Source: a virus
DNA length: 35,676 nt
Direction: 5' to 3' (one strand)
Virus record (IMG/VR): IMGVR_UViG_3300035670_000727
Location: 1 to 35,676 of that record
Shown: positions 22,450 through 29,305 of the stretch, piece by piece
How positions within the stretch are numbered: position 1 is the first letter of the stretch
Layout: each line of letters opens with the position of its first letter
Translations under genes and position numbers: made by a program
The notes under the pieces: generated by a model
The model's input: only the letters and a program-made list of their open reading frames with translations
Databases searched by the model: none
Told to the model about the DNA's origin: nothing

Positions 22450-23109
22450 TTAGCGACGTTCTCTGCCCATTTCTTCTTCGCCACCTGCTGCTACATCTGA
22501 TGCATCAAATCCAGATGGCTCTTGTGGAGGCATTTCTCCAGCAGCGGGAGGTACAGCACCCATGCCTCCACCTTGCTGTGTCATTGGTTGTTGTTCACCG
22601 GCTAGTACACGGGCTCCACTGTCTAATGCATCACGTGCTGCCTTTAGTGCTTCCATTAATCCTTGTAATGCACTGGTCACAGTTGATTCAAATGAATCAG
22701 CCTCTGCTGTTCCTACCTGATCTCTGATGCTGTCAAGTAGAGGAGGAAGTTCCTCGTTTTGCATTTTACTAGCATCAGTAATCATGTCTTGAACTGTGTC
22801 TACCATATCTTTAGCAGCAAGAACAACTTCCGCTGTTTCCAATTCGCCCTCTAGCAACACTTCTTGACGATTGATCCATTCGTTAAGACTTTCCCTAACT
22901 AGTAACATTTCCATGTACTTTGGATTCTTCTCAGCAGTGTGTGCTCCATAACTACGCTTAAGTGACATTAAACTCTCATTTAATGCAGTACTTAATCTAA
23001 TTGCCTTTTGTAAGGACAACTTGTTATAGTTGATTTCAAACCCAAATCTAGATTCTAGGATCTTGTTAATTTTTTTGGATTTAGAAGTAGATAATTCGTT
23101 AAGATTCAT
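22450..23109 (-). CDS. conserved T4-like structural protein (prohead core/scaffold candidate)
   Basis: 219 residues from MNLNELSTSK. I chose ATG 23109 because it overlaps the upstream stop as ATGA and has GGGAAAAA upstream; the frame stays open to ATG 23124. Conserved blocks: KKINKILESRFGFEINYNKLSLQKA, SYGAHTAEKNPKYMEMLLVRESLNEW and LETAEVVLAAKDMVDTVQDMI, which I recall from marine T4-like phages. Mostly helical, ending in a Gly/Pro/Gln-rich tail (TQQGGGMGAVPPAAGEMPPQEP). The helical core plus disordered tail, and L-x-E sites, suit a scaffold or internal head protein; function not proven. Confidence 0.7.
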   Translation of the reverse strand: MNLNELSTSKSKKINKILESRFGFEINYNKLSLQKAIRLSTALNESLMSLKRSYGAHTAEKNPKYMEMLLVRESLNEWINRQEVLLEGELETAEVVLAAKDMVDTVQDMITDASKMQNEELPPLLDSIRDQVGTAEADSFESTVTSALQGLMEALKAARDALDSGARVLAGEQQPMTQQGGGMGAVPPAAGEMPPQEPSGFDASDVAAGGEEEMGRERR

Positions 23110-23645
23110 TTTAATTTTTCCCAAACTTTCATATATTTAGCATAGGCTATGTTTTTTTCTAATTCTTCCATATTAATTTTGTATCTACATTTAGCCTCAT
23201 GTAGTTTATTGTCAATAATGACTATCTCGTCTGTTTTTTTATTTTTTAATAATCTGGTTTGCAGTAGTTGATAGTATTGAATATCGTCATAGTTCTTGGC
23301 TACTTGTTTATCCTTTTCTAATATGTTAGATGCCATTTTAGAATATCTTAAATGTGTCAGTAAAGTAAATAGCACACTGGCGTATTTGCTATAAAATATG
23401 TGAATCGTTTTTTCTTTATCATATACCTGATACATATTTTTTTGTATAGTCTTGATAAACAGTCCACCTATATAAAGAGTTTTTTCATCAAATTCTAAGC
23501 AAACAGGAAATTCACCAAATTTAAGTTTTTCTAGTTCGTTATACACCCAATTATCTAATTTTTTTACCGTAGTATCTACTATCTTTTTACCTATTTTGTC
23601 TTTTGTAGACGATTCTGTCGTTGTCTTTTGTTCGTTGTAATACAT
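23106..23645 (-). CDS. conserved phage hypothetical protein
   Basis: 179 residues, Lys-rich, without membrane segments. A beta-rich centre (FPVCLEFDEKTLYIGGLFIKTIQKNMYQVYDKEKTIHIFY) is followed by helices (KYASVLFTLLTHLRYSKMASNIL and the C-terminal EELEKNIAYAKYMKVWEKLK). It overlaps the upstream short gene by 59 bases in another frame, unusually long here, and I see no better internal start. Overlaps the next gene by ATGA (23106-23109). Function unknown. Confidence 0.65.
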   Translation of the reverse strand: MYYNEQKTTTESSTKDKIGKKIVDTTVKKLDNWVYNELEKLKFGEFPVCLEFDEKTLYIGGLFIKTIQKNMYQVYDKEKTIHIFYSKYASVLFTLLTHLRYSKMASNILEKDKQVAKNYDDIQYYQLLQTRLLKNKKTDEIVIIDNKLHEAKCRYKINMEELEKNIAYAKYMKVWEKLK

Positions 23646-23799
23646 TTTTATTAACCAATTGATTAGCGATTAAAATTTGTCTTTCAGACAAATCTGATTT
23701 GAATTTTGAAGAATCTTTTTTATTGAAATTCAGTAAGAAATCAGCCTCTTCGTTGGTAAGAACTATATTCAGATTATTGGTTAATTCTATAATTTTCAT
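23587..23799 (-). CDS. small hypothetical protein, possible winged-helix-like
   Basis: 70 residues. ERQILIANQLVNKNVLQRTKDNDRIVYKR reads like a recognition helix and wing of a small winged-helix DNA-binding fold (VLxRxxxxxxxVY), but the protein is too short to be sure. It overlaps the upstream coiled-coil gene by four bases (23796-23799) and the downstream gene by 59. Real as part of the packed cluster; function uncertain. Confidence 0.5.
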   Translation of the reverse strand: MKIIELTNNLNIVLTNEEADFLLNFNKKDSSKFKSDLSERQILIANQLVNKNVLQRTKDNDRIVYKRQNR

Positions 23800-24095
23800 A
23801 ATTTTGTTATTATATGCCAGGCTAGAAAACCTATTGTAGCAATCAGTGAACTAATAATTCCAATGCCCCAAGTTATCAATTGTTTATTTCGATATTGTTG
23901 CATTTTTACTATCATTTCTTTTATCTCGTCTAGCACAGATTCTACTGATGCCATTTTTATATCTAGTTTTTTTTCAACGGTTGAAACCCGAGTTTCAACG
24001 GTATCAAGCTTATCATTTAAGTTTTTATAACGCTCTGCGCACAATTCCACATGGGCTTCTAAATTCTTTTTTTCTATATCAGATGGACCAGACAT
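23796..24095 (-). CDS. coiled-coil protein with C-terminal membrane anchor
   Basis: 99 residues. Residues 5-70 form an amphipathic coiled coil (ERYKNLNDKLDTVETRVSTVEKKL...), then a short basic loop and a transmembrane segment at about 74-96 (ITWGIGIISSLIATIGFLAW). This tail-anchored layout is found in phage spanin- or holin-like and tail-tip proteins, but no specific family is recognisable. The upstream gap holds a late-type box. Function unknown. Confidence 0.65.
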   Translation of the reverse strand: MSGPSDIEKKNLEAHVELCAERYKNLNDKLDTVETRVSTVEKKLDIKMASVESVLDEIKEMIVKMQQYRNKQLITWGIGIISSLIATIGFLAWHIITKL

Positions 24096-24122
24096 GACTT
24101 AAAAATTCCTTACACATAAACA

Positions 24123-24557
24123 TTATTTATTAAATTTCAAGTTTGGACTACTTAGAAAATGCAAATTTTTCAATATTCCACGTGTATGTGTTATTGGTAA
24201 CATAAATTTAGCAGTTTCTTCTAGATGTAGAGTCATTGGAATATGATCGCAGTCGTTAATTAGTAATTCTTCTGTATATATGTTTGATTCGCTGTAAAAA
24301 CTAAATGCCCATATCGTTTGCTTTGATGAATAAAAACTTCCAAAAATTGAATCATTTATTTCAAAATTTTCAATTTTTTCTGGATATGCTAATATTTCTA
24401 TTTGTGTTTTTAACGATAATGCTTGTATTAAAGACTCCCAATTTCTTTGTTGATTTCTTTGTATTGATTCTCCGCGAGTTATGCCGGTACTGGTAATATC
24501 TATCAGAGATATTCCAATCCATGAATTTTCTACATTTAATAGATGTTGTATATTCAT
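24123..24557 (-). CDS. conserved T4-like phage hypothetical protein
   Basis: 144 residues with ITRGESIQRNQQRNWESLIQALSLKTQIEIL, SKQTIWAFSFYSESNIY and NDCDHIPMTLHLEETAKFMLPI. I recall this pattern from cyanophage genomes, where it is a conserved protein of unknown function among structural genes. No membrane segment or enzyme motif. It has no clear ribosome site before ATG 24557; a NATAAATA-like motif lies only a few bases upstream of the start. It lies downstream of the terminator of the 127-residue structural gene. Confidence 0.7.
   Translation of the reverse strand: MNIQHLLNVENSWIGISLIDITSTGITRGESIQRNQQRNWESLIQALSLKTQIEILAYPEKIENFEINDSIFGSFYSSKQTIWAFSFYSESNIYTEELLINDCDHIPMTLHLEETAKFMLPITHTRGILKNLHFLSSPNLKFNK
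24124..24131 (-). promoter_or_regulatory. possible late promoter box for the coiled-coil gene cluster
   Basis: Minus strand AATAAATA, 28 bp before ATG 24095, with TAAGGAA as ribosome site between. It would drive the cluster that ends at the strong terminator at 22015-22046. One base from consensus. Confidence 0.35.
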
Positions 24558-24576
24558 GAAAATATTTATTACAATG

Positions 24577-24600
24577 AAAAAGGGGACAATAAATGTCCCC
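24577..24600 (-). terminator. rho-independent terminator after the monocistronic structural gene
   Basis: Stem GGGGACA (24582-24588) / TGTCCCC (24594-24600), 5-base loop, followed on the minus strand by TTTTTC. It starts 22 bp after the stop of the gene at 24623. Confidence 0.85.
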
Positions 24601-24622
24601 TGCTGTTTAGATTAACTGAGAA

Positions 24623-25006
24623 TCAAGAAGTTGCTAGTTTGAAGCCAACGTTAGTGATACCGTTAACGCCAAATCCTTCGATACCTGCTGCTGAAATCGC
24701 TGTATTAGCATTTGCAGCGGTGAAAGAAGTTGTGTCGCCATCTTCGACCATAACGCTTAATAGCGCACTGTCTACTTGATATGCAACCAATGATGTGGTA
24801 GTACCTAACCAACGTAGTAAGGTTTCAACTGTTTCGCCTGTGCCCATCTGTGCAGCAATGCTGGTGTTTGCTGTAATGCCCAAGCAAATTACTGGCTTGC
24901 CGATACCAGTACTGATGATTACACCGGTTGTCTCTGCACTTATACCAACGTTACCGGCACTAACTACGGTCTGTGCATTACCGTTTGTTCTTGTAAAAAC
25001 TGCCAT
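24623..25006 (-). CDS. small virion protein, head-decoration candidate
   Basis: 127 residues, rich in Ala, Thr, Gly and Val, with no charged clusters: MAVFTRTNGNAQTVVSAGNV, VISTGIGKPVICLGITAN, and the final ISAAGIEGFGVNGITNVGFKLATS. The composition suits a compact beta-rich capsid decoration or fibre protein. It has its own late-type box (25047-25054), ribosome site AAAGGAAA and terminator, so it is monocistronic and likely abundant. No homologue can be named from sequence alone. Confidence 0.7.
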   Translation of the reverse strand: MAVFTRTNGNAQTVVSAGNVGISAETTGVIISTGIGKPVICLGITANTSIAAQMGTGETVETLLRWLGTTTSLVAYQVDSALLSVMVEDGDTTSFTAANANTAISAAGIEGFGVNGITNVGFKLATS

Positions 25007-25046
25007 TTTAATTTCCTTTAAAGTGTCTGCGATAATCGCATACTAT

Positions 25047-25054
25047 TATTTATC
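25047..25054 (-). promoter_or_regulatory. T4-type late promoter box for the small virion protein
   Basis: Minus strand GATAAATA, one base from T4 late consensus, 40 bp before ATG 25006, leaving a leader of about 35 bases with AAAGGAAA. Together with the terminator it frames a single-gene late transcript. Confidence 0.5.
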
Positions 25055-25080
25055 AAAACACAAAAATAACTTCAATTTCA

Positions 25081-26163
25081 TCAGTGTTCTTTAGAAAAAT
25101 GTGCAATGCCAAAGTTTGGATTTATCAACTTGATCAATCCTTTACTGGTAGAAAATACGATACCTTCTCCACCTGGTCCAGCAACTGTTTCCTGTTTGAA
25201 TCCTGATATTTGATTTTCGAAAGCATTGACAATAGCCATCTTTGCATCAAATATGCTTTTCCAAATGGCATTCAGTGCCATAAGACCATCTCTGTTACGT
25301 ATCAAATAACCAGATCCATCGCTGCCTATTAAATTGTTGTACTGTTTCTTGTTAGCGTTTTGTTCTAGCCAGGTAGGTAAATCATCGCTGGTTTGTTTAG
25401 TTCTTACGTGATTAAGATATTGTGCTATCAGTTTACGTGCAACGTTATCTAAGCCTGAAATAAAGTCGTCACTTGCTTTTCCATATTGAGTTATAGTAGT
25501 GATTGCTTTTCTAACCAGTGCCAATAAAGAATTTTTGTTAGGAAGATCAAACGTATTACCAGCGTTTGGCGATACAACCGCCACATTACTAGCATTTGTC
25601 ATGCCAGACTTACCGTCCCATGGTGCACCATCATACTCATGTACCACTAGTAATGCTACTTTATTTTTTAGTAAGTTACCCAGATAACTGTTCTCTGGTA
25701 CAGTGTATTTGACTGTAGTTGGACTGAAAACGAAAACGCCATTTTCAGATTTTAGCCCAGTGGGATTTATAGCCATCAAGTCGCCCTTGAAAATGCCTCT
25801 AGAATTCCCTACATTCTTCTTTAGACCATCCCACAGTGTTTCTATTTTCTGATAAAGATCGTTACGATTAGCACCACGATTTGCGTCATATTCTCGCCAA
25901 CCGTCAGGACTGGTAGGATAAACACCTTTTGCAGGCATGTATTTGTCAGTTATAAAGAATTCACCGCGTTCGTTATTGCCGAAATAGAGTGCTATACCAC
26001 CGTCCCACTTTATTGTTCCGTTAGAAGGATTGTTTACGATTTCTTGCAGTGCTAATGCTGCTTCCATGGCAGCATCAGAGCCAGAAAAAATAGCATCTTC
26101 TGGGTGAGGTATACGTGGGCCATCGCCGATTGCTTCTGCTAAATATTCAACAAAACGTTTCAT
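25081..26163 (-). CDS. KWDG ligase-like nucleotidyltransferase with capsid-targeting-like N-terminus
   Basis: 360 residues. Motif order of the covalent nucleotidyltransferase (ATP ligase/capping) superfamily: motif I KWDGG (52-56, Lys52 expected to carry AMP), motif III-like GIFKGDLM (123-130), and near the C-terminus GEGIVF (motif IV) and GLIKLIN (motif V). The OB-fold is not obvious, and the middle 150 residues are unlike known ligases. The N-terminus MKRFVEYLAE|A closely resembles the T4 internal-protein signal MKTYQEFIAE|A, which targets proteins into the head and is cut after Glu10. It could be a packaged ligase or end-modifying enzyme. Paralogue of the gene at 26985. Confidence 0.75.
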   Translation of the reverse strand: MKRFVEYLAEAIGDGPRIPHPEDAIFSGSDAAMEAALALQEIVNNPSNGTIKWDGGIALYFGNNERGEFFITDKYMPAKGVYPTSPDGWREYDANRGANRNDLYQKIETLWDGLKKNVGNSRGIFKGDLMAINPTGLKSENGVFVFSPTTVKYTVPENSYLGNLLKNKVALLVVHEYDGAPWDGKSGMTNASNVAVVSPNAGNTFDLPNKNSLLALVRKAITTITQYGKASDDFISGLDNVARKLIAQYLNHVRTKQTSDDLPTWLEQNANKKQYNNLIGSDGSGYLIRNRDGLMALNAIWKSIFDAKMAIVNAFENQISGFKQETVAGPGGEGIVFSTSKGLIKLINPNFGIAHFSKEH

Positions 26164-26178
26164 TATATACTCTTTCTT

Positions 26179-26979
26179 TTATTGATCACACTTGTCAATT
26201 AAATATCTTAACCAACGAATGGATCCTACCTCTACTGATTCTGGTAACATAACACCTTCTTTCCCCAGCGTCTCACGTGCAGATGCTGTAAGTGTTGCAT
26301 AATCAGGTCTAGATTTAATCTTCTTTAAGATGTTTTCTATAGTCTCAAGATCAGTGCTATTAGCAGAATCACCCAACAACAATTTTGCAATCTGATTTGG
26401 ATCTTTTGTTATTACTTTATCAGTTGCAGGATCTATTAGTCCATTCTTGTAACTGTACTTATAATTTTGTGCTCTAGCAATAGACGCTAATAAAACGTGA
26501 CGATGCATGCCTTTATACGGACTATCTGCTAAACCACCACGCATGCTCCACTGTTGCCAAACTGGATCTGCACTGAACATGAAATCTGTTTGTACAAATC
26601 CATTTTTCTCGTCACCCATGATAGGCGCTCTGAAATGTACATTATCACCAGATAGTTGAATCCAATTACTACGATCAACTTTGGTATTCATTACATCAGT
26701 TGACTGTATGCCAGATTTTAATGCCCACTGAATTAGGATGTTCTTCAATTGATCTTTTGTTATTTCGTTCTCATTAACACTTAAGTCTAAATCACCACTG
26801 CTGGTCTTTCTGCCCGTTGTGCCTAGCCACTTAATTGGAATTCCGCTATTGTCTACATCCTTACTAAAATCTAAGCCTGTTATTTTTTCAAGCCACTTGA
26901 TGGTGGGCATTATTTCTTGTTGGTTTATTCTACGACACATTAGTGTGCCGTCTTGTAGTTTAAATACGTTTTGACTCAT
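26179..26979 (-). CDS. Pol-beta-fold nucleotidyltransferase-like protein
   Basis: 266 residues. KWLGTTGRKTSSGDLDLSV (50-68) has the spaced G...DLD of the Pol-beta fold (D63, D65), and VQTDFMFS (D132) gives the third acid. A Trp/Met-rich stretch follows (DPVWQQWSMRGGL). Distinct from the nucleotidyltransferase at 3108-4100. It lies 15 bp upstream of one KWDG ligase-like gene and 5 bp downstream of the other, so the three probably act together on nucleic acid ends or on tRNA. The substrate is unknown. ATG 26979 has weak ribosome site AAAGTTAAA. Confidence 0.72.
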   Translation of the reverse strand: MSQNVFKLQDGTLMCRRINQQEIMPTIKWLEKITGLDFSKDVDNSGIPIKWLGTTGRKTSSGDLDLSVNENEITKDQLKNILIQWALKSGIQSTDVMNTKVDRSNWIQLSGDNVHFRAPIMGDEKNGFVQTDFMFSADPVWQQWSMRGGLADSPYKGMHRHVLLASIARAQNYKYSYKNGLIDPATDKVITKDPNQIAKLLLGDSANSTDLETIENILKKIKSRPDYATLTASARETLGKEGVMLPESVEVGSIRWLRYLIDKCDQ

Positions 26980-26984
26980 ATATT

Positions 26985-28190
26985 TTAACTTTCACTGTAT
27001 TGAATACGATTTATCAAACGCACTATGCCACGATCATTCCCTACGGCAACATAGCCTTCAGCGGAATTTACTTTATATCCATCGTTTTCTTTTACAAATA
27101 CACCGGTACTTTCAATCTGTTTGATTTTATCAAGAATCAACATTTTAAGCTCTATTATTTTTTTGTAAACAGAAAAAACTCCCAATATTGCATTTAGATT
27201 ATCACCTATAAATTTTTCAATTTTTTCAGTTGATTTTGCTGATGCTTCTGGATCTGCGGTTGATACTTCTAAGTTTTTCTCTTTATAGTATTCTATGAAG
27301 TCTTTTAATAATCTCATAGGATCAATAATCAGTTGACGATCACGCATTTTGTCATGTACGAATGATTTCATATACGTTGAAAAATCAACATTATTGATCA
27401 TGCTATTAAATTTTATTGGATCAATTTTGGTAATAGTAGATGCACTCTTGCGAAGTCCTACTAATATTTTTGCATTTTCTTCTGGAGTCAGACTGGCAAT
27501 TCCAGTATAATCTCTGTAAGTATCATCGCTCATCCATACGTTTTTATTCTGTTTTATCCCAGAAGTATTTGCCTCGTAGGTTGGAGTCATTTCTGTTAGA
27601 TTATTACCCTCGTATGTCGTATGAAAGAATATTCCTATTTTTGCTTGACTGATTCTATTTCCTAAATCACTGTCAACTATCACAGCATATGTAGTATTGT
27701 TAGGAGTGAAGGTATACATTTGTTGACCATTTGTGTTTGATATTAAGATATCATCTGCGATAAACAATAATTTACCCTGTATAACTTTTCCTATTTCTAG
27801 AGAAGATAGATATCTAAAACATAGTTTTAGTCTCTTTGCTAGTAGATCATCATCACCGTAGAATTTATCAATATCAGATGATGATTTACATGCTGCGTCA
27901 GGTAATTGTAGTGCTTGATCTGTGCCTATAAAAAATCTGCCATCTGCTGGATCAGCACCACAAACTATAGAAAGGGATCCATCCCATTTTACTTTTGTTT
28001 TTCCTACCTTACCCTGTCCTGTGGCAAACATTCTTCTTAAATTTTCTACATAGTTAAATGCTCTTTTTGCGCCATTAAAGCCTTGCTTGAAGATCAAATC
28101 TTCAAGATGTTCTATATGAAAATCTTTACCCTGTTTGTCTTCTAAAATAAGCCACTTTGGCGAACGATTTTCTACTTCAAATAGTTTCAT
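26985..28190 (-). CDS. KWDG ligase-like nucleotidyltransferase, second copy
   Basis: 401 residues from MKLFEVEN. I chose ATG 28190, with GGAAATTG upstream, over the TTG at 28196. Motif I KWDGS (68-72); motif III-like GKLLFIADDILIS; C-terminal EGYVAV (IV) and GIVRLIN (V, with Arg where the paralogue has Lys). HIEHLEDLIFKQGFNGAKRA near the start matches proteins I recall from cyanophages (HLEHLEDLIF...KWDGAPA), annotated only as hypothetical or RNA ligase-like. Nucleotidyl transfer is inferred from motif I; the Lys-to-Arg change in motif V may lower or alter activity. Confidence 0.72.
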   Translation of the reverse strand: MKLFEVENRSPKWLILEDKQGKDFHIEHLEDLIFKQGFNGAKRAFNYVENLRRMFATGQGKVGKTKVKWDGSLSIVCGADPADGRFFIGTDQALQLPDAACKSSSDIDKFYGDDDLLAKRLKLCFRYLSSLEIGKVIQGKLLFIADDILISNTNGQQMYTFTPNNTTYAVIVDSDLGNRISQAKIGIFFHTTYEGNNLTEMTPTYEANTSGIKQNKNVWMSDDTYRDYTGIASLTPEENAKILVGLRKSASTITKIDPIKFNSMINNVDFSTYMKSFVHDKMRDRQLIIDPMRLLKDFIEYYKEKNLEVSTADPEASAKSTEKIEKFIGDNLNAILGVFSVYKKIIELKMLILDKIKQIESTGVFVKENDGYKVNSAEGYVAVGNDRGIVRLINRIQYSES

Positions 28191-28203
28191 ATTCAATTTC
28201 CAT

Positions 28204-29010
28204 TCATATTGTAGGAGTTTCTATATTCGAAGTATATCCGTCTAGTTTTGATGGAATTGTTCCGCCTATATATCTTTTCCATTGTTCAAATATTTCATTA
28301 AGATATGTTGGATTTTTTACCTCGTAGACCTGATATTTAAACGTTGAGTGAGTTATTTCTACCTTGGGAATATCTCCAATAACACCGGAATCTACTTTAG
28401 ATTTAAGTTCATCTGGCAAATTCAAAAGATATACCCCTTTTTTCCTTATAAAGACCCATGCAGGCTCTCCTGGTCTAGTAGATAACGTTGTTTCAAAAAC
28501 GATTTCATCAGTGTCTGGTATATTGGCCATTAAACTGGAAATATTGGATATAGCAATTTTATTTGAAGTTGGTAATTCAGTTTTTAGTTTAAAAATAATT
28601 TCAGCACGTTTTTTAGCCGTATCCATAAAATATTCTTTTATTGCGTTAAGATTTATACTATTAGGAGGCAATCTTCTAAAGGCATCAGACAAAGTTTCTA
28701 TACCAATTAAAATTTCATTTATTGTTTTATTTTCTTCTCCAGTAGTCATATATGATCTAACATATTGTATTAGACTATCTTTGATAGTATCTTCATTAGC
28801 CAATACATCATCTCTATTAGAAACATTTATATTTGCCGCATCCAATCTTTTTTTATAATCATTAAATCCGGTCATTGCCACCTGAGAAATAACAGTGGGA
28901 TTTTTTACTTCGTTTGGATCTAATCCTTTTAGTCTTGAGTACTCACCACCTGTTTGTTTATCCATCCATCTGGTAAAAAAACCTTCATTTATTTTTTTAT
29001 TTACTTTCAT
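28204..29010 (-). CDS. hypothetical protein of the ligase-like cluster
   Basis: 268 residues, mostly helical (about 30-150), then a beta-rich part (about 168-235: DEIVFETTLSTRPGEPAWVFIRKKGVYLLNLP...). No catalytic motif. The N-terminus MKVNKKINE|GFFTRWMDKQTGGEY contains an I-x-E site like the T4 prohead protease site, so it might also be packaged. It ends 14 bp before the chosen start of the KWDG gene and overlaps the upstream gene by 14 bases. Could be a partner of the ligase-like proteins; function unknown. Confidence 0.6.
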   Translation of the reverse strand: MKVNKKINEGFFTRWMDKQTGGEYSRLKGLDPNEVKNPTVISQVAMTGFNDYKKRLDAANINVSNRDDVLANEDTIKDSLIQYVRSYMTTGEENKTINEILIGIETLSDAFRRLPPNSINLNAIKEYFMDTAKKRAEIIFKLKTELPTSNKIAISNISSLMANIPDTDEIVFETTLSTRPGEPAWVFIRKKGVYLLNLPDELKSKVDSGVIGDIPKVEITHSTFKYQVYEVKNPTYLNEIFEQWKRYIGGTIPSKLDGYTSNIETPTI

Positions 29011-29248
29011 TCTGGATCCTTTTCATACCTCTAGAAAACTTAGACGAGTCCTGATTTCTAATACTGTTAAGTAATCTACGTTCTAATTCATCGGCCTGAT
29101 CTGAATTATAATTTTCTTTTATGGAATTAATTAGATTTATTGCACCTTGAATTACATGTTGTGCTCTTGATTCTATAATCGCATTTTTGTCTTTTTGGAT
29201 TTTTAATGAATCTAATTCTTCCAAAATACTACGAGTTTTTCTTTGCAA
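28997..29248 (-). CDS. conserved T4-like phage small helical protein
   Basis: 83 residues starting with TTG 29248, which has TTGGAG 8 bases upstream; the frame has no closer ATG. Helical and charged: ESRAQHVIQGAINLINSIKENYNSDQADELERRLLNSIRNQDSSKFSRGMKRI. I recall this conserved block (RANHVI...LERRLLNSIR) in cyanophages, always without a function. It lies between the replicative helicase and the ligase-like group, with a late-type box at 29278-29285. Confidence 0.75.
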   Translation of the reverse strand: MQRKTRSILEELDSLKIQKDKNAIIESRAQHVIQGAINLINSIKENYNSDQADELERRLLNSIRNQDSSKFSRGMKRIQNESK

Positions 29249-29277
29249 AATATAGCTCCAAGTTAGTTATAATATTG

Positions 29278-29285
29278 TATTTATT
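29278..29285 (-). promoter_or_regulatory. possible late promoter box
   Basis: Minus strand AATAAATA, 29 bp before the TTG start at 29248, with TTGGAG between. It would drive the helical protein and the KWDG cluster. Confidence 0.4.
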
Positions 29286-29305
29286 TGAAGTATTAAAAAA
29301 ATAAA

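Noticed and set aside
24562-24569. NATAAATA boxes 4-6 bases before ATG (also near 12029 and 33843)
   Set aside because: They would give leaderless transcripts without ribosome sites; in AT-rich DNA such matches are expected by chance.
28364-28858. Plus-strand open frame of 164 codons
   Set aside because: Fully opposite the 268-residue gene of the ligase-like cluster, without start signals or homology features.
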